Positions 47,203 through 56,653 of a stretch of DNA of 64,000 bases are shown piece after piece (the first letter of the stretch is position 1; the number at the start of each line of letters is the position of its first letter). Made by a program: the position numbers and the translations under genes. The stretch is from assembly GCF_004959935.1 (NCBI RefSeq), contig NZ_SMYN01000003.1, positions 62,001-126,000 of the forward strand, in the 5' to 3' direction. Under the pieces are notes generated by a model that was not told the origin of the DNA, searched no databases, and saw nothing but the letters and a program-made list of their open reading frames with translations. Source of the stretch: Falsirhodobacter xinxiangensis (GTDB lineage: Bacteria > Pseudomonadota > Alphaproteobacteria > Rhodobacterales > Rhodobacteraceae).

Positions 47203-48128
47203 TCACTCCTCAAAGGGCGGGTCATCAGGGTCTTCGCGGCCTCGGCGACGGATATGCGACCATCGACGAGGGCGGCCACCATCTGCGCGATCGGCATGTC
47301 CACGCCGCGATCATGCGCCAGCTTAGCGACGGCAAGCGCGGTCGCAACCCCTTCGACCGTCTGGCCGGGAGGGAAGTCCGCGCCGCTGCCCAGCGCACGG
47401 CCATAGCGGAAATTGCGCGACTGGTCAGAGGTGCAGGTCAGCACCAGATCGCCCAGCCCCGAAAGCCCCGCCAGCGTTTCCGCCCGCGCGCCAAGATCAT
47501 GGGCCAGCCGCAGCATTTCGGCATGGCCCCGGGTCATCAGCGCCGCGCGGGCGGAATCGCCCATGCCCGCCCCGATCGCGACTCCCGCCGCAATGGCGAC
47601 CACGTTCTTCAGCGCGCCGCCCAGTTCGGCCCCCGTCACATCGGTCGTGCGGTAAAGGCGCAGCGCGGGGCCGGACAGCTCGCGCTGGATCAATTCGCCC
47701 ACGGCCTCATCCTCGCAGGCAAGGGTCAGCGCGGTCGGCAGACCCCGCGCGATGTCGGCGGCGAAACTGGGTCCGGTCAGGATGGCGGGGATGGAGTTGG
47801 GGCAGGCGCGGGCGATCACCTCTGCCGGGCCAAGCCCCGAGGCAAGGTCGATTCCCTTGCAGCAGGCGACAACACGGCGGCGGTCCAGCAACTTCGCATG
47901 GTCCCGCACGAACCCAGCGAGCGCCTGCATCGGCACCGCCAGCAACACGGTCTTTTCGGTGATGGCGCCCAGATCCGGCGCGATGCGGACGCTGTCCGGC
48001 AGCGTGACGCCGGGCAGGCGCGCAGCCTCGCGGCCCACAAGTCCGCGCCCCCAAAGCGTAACCGGCCCCTCGATTGCAATGGCAAGGGCGGTGCCGAAGG
48101 CCCCTGCGCCAAGGATCGCGACGCTCAT
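47199..48128 (-). CDS. gpsA: NAD(P)-dependent glycerol-3-phosphate dehydrogenase
   Basis: A 309-residue enzyme producing sn-glycerol-3-phosphate for phospholipids. The dinucleotide loop [10 protein letters not shown] is at 7-16, the catalytic Lys is in [12 protein letters not shown], and [19 protein letters not shown] is diagnostic. It overlaps tsaD by 4 bases. A much longer in-frame reading to 48905 runs through tsaD and is rejected. Confidence 0.95.
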   Translation of the reverse strand: MSVAILGAGAFGTALAIAIEGPVTLWGRGLVGREAARLPGVTLPDSVRIAPDLGAITEKTVLLAVPMQALAGFVRDHAKLLDRRRVVACCKGIDLASGLGPAEVIARACPNSIPAILTGPSFAADIARGLPTALTLACEDEAVGELIQRELSGPALRLYRTTDVTGAELGGALKNVVAIAAGVAIGAGMGDSARAALMTRGHAEMLRLAHDLGARAETLAGLSGLGDLVLTCTSDQSRNFRYGRALGSGADFPPGQTVEGVATALAVAKLAHDRGVDMPIAQMVAALVDGRISVAEAAKTLMTRPLRSE

Positions 48129-49189
48129 GCCTTTGCTCCCTTCTTGCCGGACCCGATCAGCGGGGCGGCGGTGGTGTCCAGCGGCCAGCGCGGGCGGGCG
48201 GCAAGGTCCATCCCGTCGCGTGCGCCCATGCGGAACCGCTCCATCCCGGCCCATGCGATCATGGCCGCATTGTCGGTGCAAAGGCGCAGCGGGGGCGCGA
48301 CGTAATCCGCGCCCGCCTCGGCCGCGACGCGTTGAAGGCCGGCCCGGATCAGCGTGTTGGCGGCCACGCCCCCCGCCACCGCCAGCACCTTTGCGCCCGA
48401 CACCTTCAGCGCGCGGCGGGTCTTTTCGACCAGCACATCGGCCACGGCCTGCTGGAACCCCGCGCAGATGTCGGCGCGGTCGGCGCGGGTCAGCCCGCCC
48501 TGCGCCGCGACCAGCGCATCCCGTTGGCGCAGCAGCGCGGTCTTCAGCCCGGAAAAGCTCATGTCGCAACCGGGGCGGTCCAGCAGCGGACGCGGGAAGG
48601 CGAAACGTTTCGGATCGCCCTTTGCCGCCTCGCGCTCCACTTCCGGCCCGCCGGGCTGGGGCAGGCCCAGCAACTTCGCGGTCTTGTCGAACGCTTCGCC
48701 AGGGGCGTCGTCGATGGAGCCGCCGATACGGCTGAAATCCTCGGGGCCGCGCACGGTCAGGAACTGGCAATGCCCGCCCGAGATCAGCAGCATCAGATAG
48801 GGGTAGTCCACCCCATCGGTCAGACGCGGCGTCAGCGCATGACCCGCAAGGTGGTTCACGCCCACCAGCGGCAGGCCCGTCGCCGCCGCCAGCCCCTTGG
48901 CGCACATCACGCCCGACAGCACGCCCCCGATCAGCCCTGGCCCGGCGGTCACCGCGATCCCGTCCAGATCGGCCAGCGAAACGCCCGCCTGATCAAGCGC
49001 GGCTTCGATGCAGATGTCCAGCCGTTCGGCATGGGCGCGGGCGGCGATCTCGGGCACGACGCCGCCGAAGGCCGCATGCAGCGCCGTCTGACCTTCGACC
49101 ACCGACGACAGGATCGCAGACCCGCGCAGCACGGCGGCGGCCGTGTCGTCGCAGCTGCTTTCGATACCAAGGAAGGTGAGCGTGTCCAT
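48125..49189 (-). CDS. tsaD: tRNA N6-adenosine threonylcarbamoyltransferase TsaD
   Basis: A 354-residue ASKHA-fold enzyme that transfers threonylcarbamoyl to A37 of ANN-decoding tRNAs. The metal-binding His113 and His117 are in [18 protein letters not shown] at the start and [10 protein letters not shown] are hallmarks. It works with TsaB and TsaE; TsaE is the N-terminal domain of the fusion protein at the left end of the window. First gene of a minus-strand operon and divergent from hemD with only 46 bases between starts. Confidence 0.95.
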   Translation of the reverse strand: MDTLTFLGIESSCDDTAAAVLRGSAILSSVVEGQTALHAAFGGVVPEIAARAHAERLDICIEAALDQAGVSLADLDGIAVTAGPGLIGGVLSGVMCAKGLAAATGLPLVGVNHLAGHALTPRLTDGVDYPYLMLLISGGHCQFLTVRGPEDFSRIGGSIDDAPGEAFDKTAKLLGLPQPGGPEVEREAAKGDPKRFAFPRPLLDRPGCDMSFSGLKTALLRQRDALVAAQGGLTRADRADICAGFQQAVADVLVEKTRRALKVSGAKVLAVAGGVAANTLIRAGLQRVAAEAGADYVAPPLRLCTDNAAMIAWAGMERFRMGARDGMDLAARPRWPLDTTAAPLIGSGKKGAKA

Positions 49190-49235
49190 GATGCGCCGGT
49201 TGTCTGGGGTCTGACCCGCATGTAACCTTCGTGCC

Positions 49236-49910
49236 ATGCCCGGGCAATCCCACATCCCTATCCTGCTGACGCGCCCTGCGGCGCAGACTGCGCGGTTCGC
49301 GGCGCGGCTGGTCGGGCGCATCGTGCAATCCCCGCTGGCCGAGGTGCGGTTCCTGCACCCGGACCTGCCGCTGGCGGATTGCGCGATCTTCACCTCGGAA
49401 AACGCCGTGCATGCGCTGGGGGGGCGGCTGCCTGCACCGCGCGCGTGGTGCGTGGGGGACCGCACCGCCGAGGTCGCGCGGCAGGCGGGATTTCAGGCGT
49501 GGTCGGCCTCGGGCGATGCCGATGCGCTGGTGGCGGCGATCCTGAATGCGCCGCCGGGGCGCTGTCTGCACCTGCGCGGGCGCGAGACGCGGGGCGATGT
49601 GGCCGCCCGGCTGATTGGCGCGGGCATCCCCTGCGCCGAAGCCGTGGTCTATGACATCGTCCCCCTTCCTCCGACGCCCGAGGCGCTTGCCCTGCTGGAA
49701 GGCGCCGCCCCGGTGATCGTTCCGCTGTTTTCGCCCGCCAGCGCGCGGCGGTTCGCGCGGATCGCAGCGCGCGCACCGCTTCGCCTCGCCTGCCTCAGCC
49801 CTGCGGTGGCGGCCGCCGCCCCACCCGCCGTCGAAGTGCGGATCGCCGCCGAACCGACCGCCGCCGCGATGATTGACCTTATCGCCGCGATGCAGAGTCT
49901 TGAGACATGA
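49236..49910 (+). CDS. hemD: Uroporphyrinogen-III synthase
   Basis: A 224-residue HemD-type protein. The family is weakly conserved; [17 protein letters not shown] at 9-25, [26 protein letters not shown] and the [12 protein letters not shown] segment fit the two-domain pattern. It closes hydroxymethylbilane to uroporphyrinogen III. The first gene of the hemD, mitofilin-like, hemY set; hemC is not next to it. Confidence 0.85.
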   Translation: MPGQSHIPILLTRPAAQTARFAARLVGRIVQSPLAEVRFLHPDLPLADCAIFTSENAVHALGGRLPAPRAWCVGDRTAEVARQAGFQAWSASGDADALVAAILNAPPGRCLHLRGRETRGDVAARLIGAGIPCAEAVVYDIVPLPPTPEALALLEGAAPVIVPLFSPASARRFARIAARAPLRLACLSPAVAAAAPPAVEVRIAAEPTAAAMIDLIAAMQSLET

Positions 49911-49964
49911 GAGCGGCAAAGCTAGGTTCTTGGCGTATCGCAGTTTCCCGTATGAGGCACCGGC

Positions 49965-50984
49965 ATGGCAGACGAAGACACCCGCCCCGAAAACAAGCCC
50001 GAGAACAAGGCTGAGGCGGAGGTTGCCATCGGACCGAAGCCAGAGCCGGAACCGAAGCCGGTTCCCGACCTGTCGGTTCCGGCGGAACCCCATGCCGCGC
50101 CGCCGCAACGGTCGGTATTTCTGCCCTTGCTGCTGGGCGGCATCGTCGCCGCCGGTCTGGGCTTCGGCGCCGCGCAATTCGTGCCCGACGGTTGGCCTAT
50201 TCGCGACACATCCGCGCTGGAGGCCGAGATCACGCGTCAGGCACAGGAGATCACCGCCCTGCGCGACCGCGTCGCATCGGCCGCCGCGCCGGACCTGTCG
50301 GGGGTCGAGGGGCGCATCGCGGCGCTTGAAAACGCCCCTTCGCCGGTGGACGAGCTGCGCGCACAGATCGACCAGCTTCGCGGCCAGATGACCTCGGGCG
50401 CGCTGGCCCCGGACATGCAGGCCATCGTCGATCAGACGCGCGAACAGCTGGATCAGGCCCGGACCGAGGCGCAGTCCATCCAGCAGCAGGCCGAAGCGAC
50501 GGCCCGCGCGGCGACGGTTTCCGCCTCGCTGACGCGGATCGCGGCGGCGCTGGACAGCGGCACCCCCTTCACCACCGCGCTGGACAGTCTGCGCGAAGCG
50601 GGGGTCGAGGTTCCACCGATCCTTGCCGACAATGCCGAAGGGCTGCCCTCGATCCTGAAACTGCAACAGGACTTCCCCGAAGCGGCACGCGCGGGGCTGG
50701 AGGCATCTCTTGCCGCGGATATGGGCGCGACCTGGGCCGACCGGGTCGGATCGTTCCTGCGCAGCCAGACCGGCGCCCGGTCCCTGACCCCGCGCGAGGG
50801 CAACGACCCGGACGCGATCCTGTCGCGGGCCGAGGCGGCGCTGGCAAATGCCGATGTCGCGGGCGCGCTGGACCAGCTTCGCGCGCTGCCGCTGGAAGGT
50901 CAGGGCGCGATGACGGATTGGCGCAGCGAGGCCGAACGCCGGGTCGAGGCCGAATCCGCCCTTTCGTCGCTGGAGGCGCGTTGA
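49965..50984 (+). CDS. Mitofilin-like inner-membrane protein (COG4223 type)
   Basis: A 339-residue protein: acidic, proline-rich N terminus (1-45), one membrane segment (about 51-71, FLPLLLGGIVAAGLGFGAAQF), a coiled-coil region (about 82-185) and a C-terminal mitofilin-like domain (MTDWRSEAERRVEAE near the end). The alphaproteobacterial homologue of mitochondrial Mic60 sits between hemD and hemY in this group and is linked to shaping of the inner membrane. Stop overlaps hemY by one base (TGATG). Confidence 0.85.
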   Translation: MADEDTRPENKPENKAEAEVAIGPKPEPEPKPVPDLSVPAEPHAAPPQRSVFLPLLLGGIVAAGLGFGAAQFVPDGWPIRDTSALEAEITRQAQEITALRDRVASAAAPDLSGVEGRIAALENAPSPVDELRAQIDQLRGQMTSGALAPDMQAIVDQTREQLDQARTEAQSIQQQAEATARAATVSASLTRIAAALDSGTPFTTALDSLREAGVEVPPILADNAEGLPSILKLQQDFPEAARAGLEASLAADMGATWADRVGSFLRSQTGARSLTPREGNDPDAILSRAEAALANADVAGALDQLRALPLEGQGAMTDWRSEAERRVEAESALSSLEAR

Positions 50985-52396
50985 TGCTCTGGTCGCTTGC
51001 AAAGGTTCTGATCTTCGTCGCCGTCATCGCGGCGGCAAGCCTGACCGCCAGCTGGCTGCTGGATTCGGGCGGCGGCATCCGCGTCGCCGTGTCGGGGTGG
51101 GAGCTGACGCTGGGCCCGATCCAGACGCTGATCGCGGCGCTGCTGATCGTCGCCGCGCTGTGGCTGCTGATGAAGCTGGTGACGCTGATCGTCGCTTTCC
51201 TGCGGTTCCTGAACGGGGACGAGACTGCGTTGACGCGCTATTTCGACCGCTCGCGCGATCGCAAGGGCCGCGAGGCGCTGTCGGAGGCGATGTTCGCGCT
51301 GGCCTCGGGCGAGCCGCGTCTGGCGCTGACGAAAGCAACGCGGGCAGAGCGGTATCTGGACCAGCCCGAACTGACGACGCTGCTGATCGCGCAGGCGGCG
51401 GAAAAGGCCGGTGACCGTGCGAGGGCCGAGGATGCCTGGAAGAAACTGCTGGCCGACGACAAGACCCGCTTCACCGGGATTCGCGGCCTCTTGCGGCAGA
51501 AGCTGGACGAGGGTGACAACGAGACGGCGTTGAAACTGGCCGAGCGCGCCTTCGCCCTGCGCCCCAAACACTCCGAAACGCAGGACATCCTGTTGAAGCT
51601 GCAGGCCGACAGCGCCGACTGGAAGGGCGCCCGCGCCACGCTGGATGCGAAACGCAAATCGGGCGAGTTGCCCAAAGCCGTCTATCAGCGCCGCGACGCG
51701 GTTCTGGCGTTGCAACAGGCGCGGACGGTCATGGACGACAACGCCTCGATCGAAGCGCGCGAGGCGGCGATCGAAGCGAACAAGCGCTCGCCCGACCTGA
51801 TCCCGGCGGCGGTGATGGCGGCCCGCAGCTATATCGCCCAAGGCAATGCCAAGAACGCATCGCGAGTGCTGCGCAAGGCATGGGAGGCGCAGCCGCATCC
51901 CGACCTCGCCTCTGCCTTTGCCGAGATCGCACCGGACGAGACCCCGCGCGAGCGCCTGCGCCGGTTCGAGGTTCTGACGGGCCTTCATGCCGATCATTCC
52001 GAAACGCGCCTTCTGGCCGCCGAACTTGCCATCGCCGCCGAGGATTTCCCGGGTGCCCGCCGCGCGCTGGGCAAGCTGGCGACCGACGCGCCCACCGTGC
52101 GGTCCCTGACCATCATGGCCGCCATCGAACGCGGCGAGGGGGCGGACGATGCGGTGGTGCGCGGCTGGCTGACCCGCGCGCTGACCGCGCCGCGTGGCCC
52201 GCAATGGTGCTGCGACAAATGTCAGGCGGTCCATTCGCAATGGACACCGATCTGCGACAACTGCGGCGGCTTCGATACCCTGTCCTGGCGCGAGCCGGTG
52301 GAAGGCGCGGGACCAAGCGCGACCGGAACCGAACTGCTGCCCCTGATCGTGGGGATGCCCCCGCGCGACGACACGATGGAGAAACCCGCAGATTAG
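50984..52396 (+). CDS. hemY: HemY-like membrane TPR protein with C-terminal zinc ribbon
   Basis: A 470-residue protein. Two N-terminal membrane segments (about 4-27 and 45-66) with the HemY_N pattern are followed by TPR-like helices (about 95-390). The end has a four-cysteine ribbon, CDKCQAVHSQWTPICDNC, typical of the Rhodobacterales version. HemY of this type is a TPR scaffold co-located with haem genes, distinct from the oxygen-dependent oxidase of Gram-positives. An in-frame extension to 50918 lies in the upstream gene. Confidence 0.88.
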   Translation: MLWSLAKVLIFVAVIAAASLTASWLLDSGGGIRVAVSGWELTLGPIQTLIAALLIVAALWLLMKLVTLIVAFLRFLNGDETALTRYFDRSRDRKGREALSEAMFALASGEPRLALTKATRAERYLDQPELTTLLIAQAAEKAGDRARAEDAWKKLLADDKTRFTGIRGLLRQKLDEGDNETALKLAERAFALRPKHSETQDILLKLQADSADWKGARATLDAKRKSGELPKAVYQRRDAVLALQQARTVMDDNASIEAREAAIEANKRSPDLIPAAVMAARSYIAQGNAKNASRVLRKAWEAQPHPDLASAFAEIAPDETPRERLRRFEVLTGLHADHSETRLLAAELAIAAEDFPGARRALGKLATDAPTVRSLTIMAAIERGEGADDAVVRGWLTRALTAPRGPQWCCDKCQAVHSQWTPICDNCGGFDTLSWREPVEGAGPSATGTELLPLIVGMPPRDDTMEKPAD

Positions 52397-52407
52397 GGCT
52401 TCACCCC

Positions 52408-52436
52408 GTGGCGGGAGAATGCTAATAGCCCGCCAC
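52408..52436 (+). other. Hairpin between hemY and tRNA-Thr
   Basis: An 8-bp perfect stem GTGGCGGG / CCCGCCAC (52408-52415 and 52429-52436) with a 13-base AT-rich loop, 3 bases before the tRNA. There is no T-run; it could pause transcription or be a 5' processing landmark of the tRNA transcript. Confidence 0.4.
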
Positions 52437-52439
52437 CAG

Positions 52440-52515
52440 GCCGCTGTAGCTCAGCTGGTAGAGCACGTCATTCGTAATGATGGGGTCGGGGGTTCGAGTC
52501 CCTTCAGCGGCACCA
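52440..52515 (+). tRNA. tRNA-Thr (anticodon CGT)
   Basis: A 76-base cloverleaf: acceptor GCCGCTG / CAGCGGC, D arm GCTC-AGCTGGTA-GAGC, anticodon stem CGTCA / TGATG with loop TTCGTAA (anticodon CGT, codon ACG), T loop TTCGAGT, and encoded CCA. Its 3' end marks the change from core chromosome to the type I restriction-modification island, making it a likely integration site; no integrase is seen in the window. Confidence 0.93.
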
Positions 52516-52524
52516 GAAATAACA

Positions 52525-52562
52525 AAAAAGCCTCGTAGTGTCAGTCACTTGCGAGGCTTTTT
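52525..52562 (+). terminator. Terminator after tRNA-Thr
   Basis: An 11-bp stem AAAAAGCCTCG / CGAGGCTTTTT (52525-52535 and 52552-52562) with an inner AGTG / CACT stem in the loop. The flanking A and T runs make it usable in both directions. Confidence 0.8.
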
Positions 52563-52952
52563 CTTTCTCCAGTCCCCCTTTCCGTCCCCCCTATGGCTTT
52601 CGCTTTATCAGGCTGACGGCTCGAAGACGTTAGAGTGTAGCATCCGCAGCGGCCGCCGTTCCAAAGTCTCGAACCATTCGATGTGAATGTAATCACGCCC
52701 GTCTCTTCATCCCGTTTATCGCTGGAACTTCTGACGGCCATCCCGATGCGTGATGCAGTCAAAGACTTTTTCGATGTTTAGAAATGTTAAGTCTGTTGCC
52801 TGAGGAACGGTCGATCCTAAGGCTCGAAAATCCTCTCTCGACTCGGCTGACACAATTTCAGTTTGAAAAGCTGATCAATCGTCTGCTTTAAGGTTGTGTT
52901 GTCAAGACGCGCTTTGCTGCCATACAGAGGCTTGACTTACAGGAGCCTCGCC
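52563..52952. other. Gene-free junction after tRNA-Thr
   Basis: 390 bases with no convincing gene. A minus-strand frame at 52608-52706 (IHIEWFETLERRPL near its middle, ending NVFEPSA) has a faint look of the C-terminal end of an IS3-type transposase, but it is only 32 codons and interrupted upstream by stops, so it is at best a remnant. TTGAAA at 52863-52868 and CTTTAA at 52886-52891 (17-base spacer) could be the hsdM promoter. The stretch is clearly lower in GC than the core genes. Confidence 0.5.
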
Positions 52953-54788
52953 GTGAACCAGCAATCATTGTCCGCCTTCCTCTGGAGCGTCGCCGACCTT
53001 CTCCGTGGCGATTACCGGCAATCGGACTACGGCAAGGTCATTTTGCCCTTCACGGTCCTTCGTCGGATCGACTGTGTCCTTTCGCCATCCAAGGAAGCTG
53101 TGCTGGAGGAGCTCAAACTGCGCAAGGCGCAGGGGCTTCCGGTGGAGCAGTTCCTGCGGCGCAAGGCGGGGCAGTCCTTCTTCAACGCCTCGCCCTTTGA
53201 CCTGAAGAAGCTCATCGGCGATCAGGACAACATCGCCGCGAACCTGCGGGCCTACATCCTCGGCTTCTCGCCCGAGGTGCGCGATATCTTCGACAAGTTC
53301 GAGTTCGACACCCAGATCGACCGGCTTGCCAAGGCGGGGCTGCTCTATCAGGTGGTCGAGAAGTTCACCCAGATCGACATGCACCCCGACCGGGTCACCA
53401 ACCATCAGATGGGTCTGGTCTTCGAGGAACTGATCCGCCGCTTCGCCGAACTTTCGAATGAGACCGCAGGGGAACACTTTACCCCGCGCGAGGTCATTCG
53501 CCTGATGGTCAACCTCATCTTTGTCGAAGATGATGCGGCTCTTTCCAAACCCGGCGTCGTCCGCACGATATACGATCCAACGGCGGGAACCGGGGGTATG
53601 CTGTCGGTGGCCGAGGAATATCTGGTCAACATGAACCCCGGTGCTTCGGTCTCGCTTTATGGGCAGGAGTTGAACCCGGAATCCTATGCCATCTGCAAGG
53701 CGGACATGCTGATCAAGGGTCAGGATGTCGGCAACATCACCTTCGGCAACACCCTGTCGGACGATGGCCACATGGGCGAGCAGTTCGACTACATGCTGTC
53801 GAACCCGCCCTTCGGCGTCGAGTGGAAGAAGGTCGAGAAGGCCGTCCGTGCCGAGCATGACCAGAAAGGCCACGGCGGCCGCTTCGGTCCCGGCCTGCCG
53901 CGCGTTTCGGATGGCTCGCTGCTGTTCCTCATGCACCTGTTGTCGAAGATGCGCCCCGCCAAGCAGGGTGGTTCGCGCTTCGGCATCGTCCTGAACGGCT
54001 CACCCCTGTTCACCGGCGGCGCGGGGTCGGGTGAATCCGAGATCCGCCGCTACGTGCTGGAATCCGATCTGGTTGAGGCGATCGTCGCCCTGCCGACCGA
54101 CATGTTCTACAACACCGGCATTGCCACCTATGTCTGGATCCTGACCAACCGCAAACCGGCGGCACGCAAGGGCAAGGTGCAACTCATCGACGGCTCGGGC
54201 TTCTGGCAAAAGATGCGCAAATCCCTCGGCTCCAAACGCAGGGAGATGGGCGAGGGCGACATCGAGACCATCACCAAGCTGTTCGGCGCGTTCACCGAGG
54301 CCGAGCTTGCCCGTATCATCGACGACAGCGGCAAGGAGATCGGGACCGAGGTCGTAATGCCCGGCCAGACGCCCCCCGTCGCGCCGGAGGGCGGCAAGGT
54401 CAAGCTCGCGCCCCTGTCGCGCATCCTGCCGAACGCGGCCTTCGGCTATAGCAGCATCACCGTAGAACGTCCTCTCAAGGATGAGGACGGCAATGTCGTC
54501 CTTGGCCAGCGCGGCAAGGCCAAGGGCAAGCCGCAGCCCGACAGCAGCCTGCGCGATACCGAGAACGTGCCGCTGGCCGAAGACATTGATGCATACTTTG
54601 CGCGCGAGGTTCTGCCCCATGCCGCGGATGCTTGGATCGACCCCGACAAGACCAAGGTCGGATACGAGATCCCCTTCAACCGGCATTTCTACGTCTTCGA
54701 GCCGCCGCGCCCGCTGGCCGAGATTGATGCCGATCTGGCTGGTTTCACCGCGCGGATTCAGGAGATGCTGAAGGGGCTGACGGCATGA
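52953..54788 (+). CDS. hsdM: Type I restriction-modification system methyltransferase HsdM
   Basis: A 611-residue N6-adenine methyltransferase. An N-terminal HsdM_N helical domain (1 to about 140) precedes the catalytic domain with the SAM motif DPTAGTGGM at 208-216 and the catalytic NPPF at 284-287 (SNPPFGVEW). The start is GTG at 52953, with AGGAG at 52941-52945, 7 bases upstream. The 3' end overlaps hsdS by 4 bases. It is above-average length for HsdM (about 500-530), with extra sequence between about 480 and 540. First gene of the hsdM-hsdS-hsdR operon. Confidence 0.95.
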   Translation: MNQQSLSAFLWSVADLLRGDYRQSDYGKVILPFTVLRRIDCVLSPSKEAVLEELKLRKAQGLPVEQFLRRKAGQSFFNASPFDLKKLIGDQDNIAANLRAYILGFSPEVRDIFDKFEFDTQIDRLAKAGLLYQVVEKFTQIDMHPDRVTNHQMGLVFEELIRRFAELSNETAGEHFTPREVIRLMVNLIFVEDDAALSKPGVVRTIYDPTAGTGGMLSVAEEYLVNMNPGASVSLYGQELNPESYAICKADMLIKGQDVGNITFGNTLSDDGHMGEQFDYMLSNPPFGVEWKKVEKAVRAEHDQKGHGGRFGPGLPRVSDGSLLFLMHLLSKMRPAKQGGSRFGIVLNGSPLFTGGAGSGESEIRRYVLESDLVEAIVALPTDMFYNTGIATYVWILTNRKPAARKGKVQLIDGSGFWQKMRKSLGSKRREMGEGDIETITKLFGAFTEAELARIIDDSGKEIGTEVVMPGQTPPVAPEGGKVKLAPLSRILPNAAFGYSSITVERPLKDEDGNVVLGQRGKAKGKPQPDSSLRDTENVPLAEDIDAYFAREVLPHAADAWIDPDKTKVGYEIPFNRHFYVFEPPRPLAEIDADLAGFTARIQEMLKGLTA

Positions 54789-56653
54789 AGCGCTATCCGG
54801 CCTATAAGGACAGCGGTGTTAGAACGCTGGGGAAAGTGCCTGAAACTTGGGAGGTCTTGCCGCTGAAGCGCATTACTTTCTTAGCCTACGGTGACGCGCT
54901 TGCCGCAGACGTCCGAGATATCGATGGGAATGTTGTGGTCTTTGGATCTAACGGACCTGTGGGATGGCATAGCAGCAATAATGCTATAGGGCCTGCTATT
55001 TTGGTGGGGCGAAAAGGAAGCTATGGCGCACTGAATTGGAGTGACGACAACTGCTTCGCTATCGATACTGTCTACTTCATCGATAAACGGGCAGCATTAT
55101 GCGATATCCGGTGGCTATACTGGACATTGCATATCGGGGATTTTGGCGCAGTTTCCCAAGATACTGGTGTTCCAGGATTATCTCGATCCGATGCGCACGA
55201 AACCCGGTTTCCTGTTCCATCAAACGACGAACAACGCGCCATTGCGGATTTCCTCGACCGCGAGACGGCGAAGATCGATGCCTTGGTGGAGGAGCAGCGC
55301 CGCCTGATCGCGCTTCTGGCCGAGAAGCGTCAGGCCGTCATCAGCCACGCCGTCACCAAAGGCCTGAACCCCACCGCCCCCCTCAAGCCCTCGGGCATCG
55401 ATTGGCTCGGGGATATTCCGGAGGGGTGGGGTCGAGTGGCATTAGGAAGACTTTGCCAAAGCATTTCTGATGGCCCGCATTTTTCTCCATCTTACGTTGA
55501 TGAAGGCATTCCGTTTCTGTCGGCAAGAAATGTAGCCATTGATCAATGGCATTTAGATGACGTCAAATTTATCTCGGAATCAGACTTCAAAGAGTTTTCG
55601 AAACGAATAGTGCCTGAGCGTGGCGATATCCTTTATACAAAGGGAGGAACGACAGGTGTTGCTCGTGTTGTGGATTTGGATTTTGATTTTCAGGTTTGGG
55701 TGCATATCGCCGTCCTAAAACTCATCCCGAACGTTGATCCGTTCTTTGTAGCTCATGCATTGAACAGCACAGGATGCTACGAGCAATCTCAGCTTCATAC
55801 TCGGGGAGCTACAAACCAAGATCTTGGTTTAACTCGAATGACTAAAATTTGGATGGCGCTGCCTCCTTTGAGTGAACAGCAAGAAATTCGGCGGTATCTG
55901 GACGAGCAAACGGCTCGCCTTGATGCCCTTTCCGAGACTGTTACCTCCGCTATCGCACTTTTGCAGGAACGCCGCGCTGCCCTGATCTCGGCTGCCGTTA
56001 CTGGCAAGATCGACGTTCGCGAGGCGGTGGTGCCGGTCGCTGTACCTCAGCAGCTCCTGAACGTCTCGGCCATGGTCGCGGGTATCGTAATCGCCAGACA
56101 TGGGCGGCAATCGGACCATGGGCGGGTCTGGTTGCAAAAGATGCTCTTCATGGCTCAGACCCATGCGAACATCGACGGGATCGGCGGGACCTATCTTCGC
56201 GCGGCCAATGGCCCGCTGGACATCGGGCTCCGCGACCAAGTTGAAGCCGAACTGTCTGCTGCCAATGCCGTCCGTGTGACACGGGAGCCGGGAGATCAAG
56301 GCGCCTATCGCTATGACTTCATCGGTGATGCCTCGCAATTGCGCGCCGACCTCGCGGCAAAGATTGGCGACCGGATGGACGGGTTTCTGCGCCTGATGGA
56401 TCTCTTGGGCGACATGGGGACCAGGCAGATAGAGGCGGTCGCGACCCTCTATGCCGCGTGGAACGACTTTCTCAACGATGGCAAGGCCCCGAGCGACGCC
56501 GACCTTATCCACGAGGTGCGGGAGAACTGGCATCCCGCGAAGAAGGAAAGGTTGTCCGCGCAATACCTTGCTGATCAATTGGGTTGGATGCGCCGACAAG
56601 ACATCGTGCCCAACGGGACTGGGCGGAAGACGTATACGGATAGGTTGATTTGA
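54785..56653 (+). CDS. hsdS: Type I restriction-modification specificity subunit HsdS with C-terminal extension
   Basis: A 622-residue specificity subunit. Target-recognition domain 1 spans about residues 15-145, central conserved helices 146-215 ([20 protein letters not shown]), domain 2 216-360, distal helices 361-415 ([21 protein letters not shown]). Normal HsdS ends about there; this one continues for about 200 residues (416-622) as a separate helical domain containing [16 protein letters not shown] and [10 protein letters not shown]. The two recognition domains are AT-rich (50 of 120 bases G/C at 55501-55620) while the conserved helices are GC-rich (41 of 60 at 55321-55380), a sign of domain exchange. 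Start and stop overlap hsdM and hsdR. Confidence 0.92.
   Translation: MKRYPAYKDSGVRTLGKVPETWEVLPLKRITFLAYGDALAADVRDIDGNVVVFGSNGPVGWHSSNNAIGPAILVGRKGSYGALNWSDDNCFAIDTVYFIDKRAALCDIRWLYWTLHIGDFGAVSQDTGVPGLSRSDAHETRFPVPSNDEQRAIADFLDRETAKIDALVEEQRRLIALLAEKRQAVISHAVTKGLNPTAPLKPSGIDWLGDIPEGWGRVALGRLCQSISDGPHFSPSYVDEGIPFLSARNVAIDQWHLDDVKFISESDFKEFSKRIVPERGDILYTKGGTTGVARVVDLDFDFQVWVHIAVLKLIPNVDPFFVAHALNSTGCYEQSQLHTRGATNQDLGLTRMTKIWMALPPLSEQQEIRRYLDEQTARLDALSETVTSAIALLQERRAALISAAVTGKIDVREAVVPVAVPQQLLNVSAMVAGIVIARHGRQSDHGRVWLQKMLFMAQTHANIDGIGGTYLRAANGPLDIGLRDQVEAELSAANAVRVTREPGDQGAYRYDFIGDASQLRADLAAKIGDRMDGFLRLMDLLGDMGTRQIEAVATLYAAWNDFLNDGKAPSDADLIHEVRENWHPAKKERLSAQYLADQLGWMRRQDIVPNGTGRKTYTDRLI

Noticed and set aside
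52608-52706. Transposase-tail pseudogene after tRNA-Thr
   Set aside because: Only 32 codons with weak resemblance and no terminal repeats; recorded only as part of the junction description.
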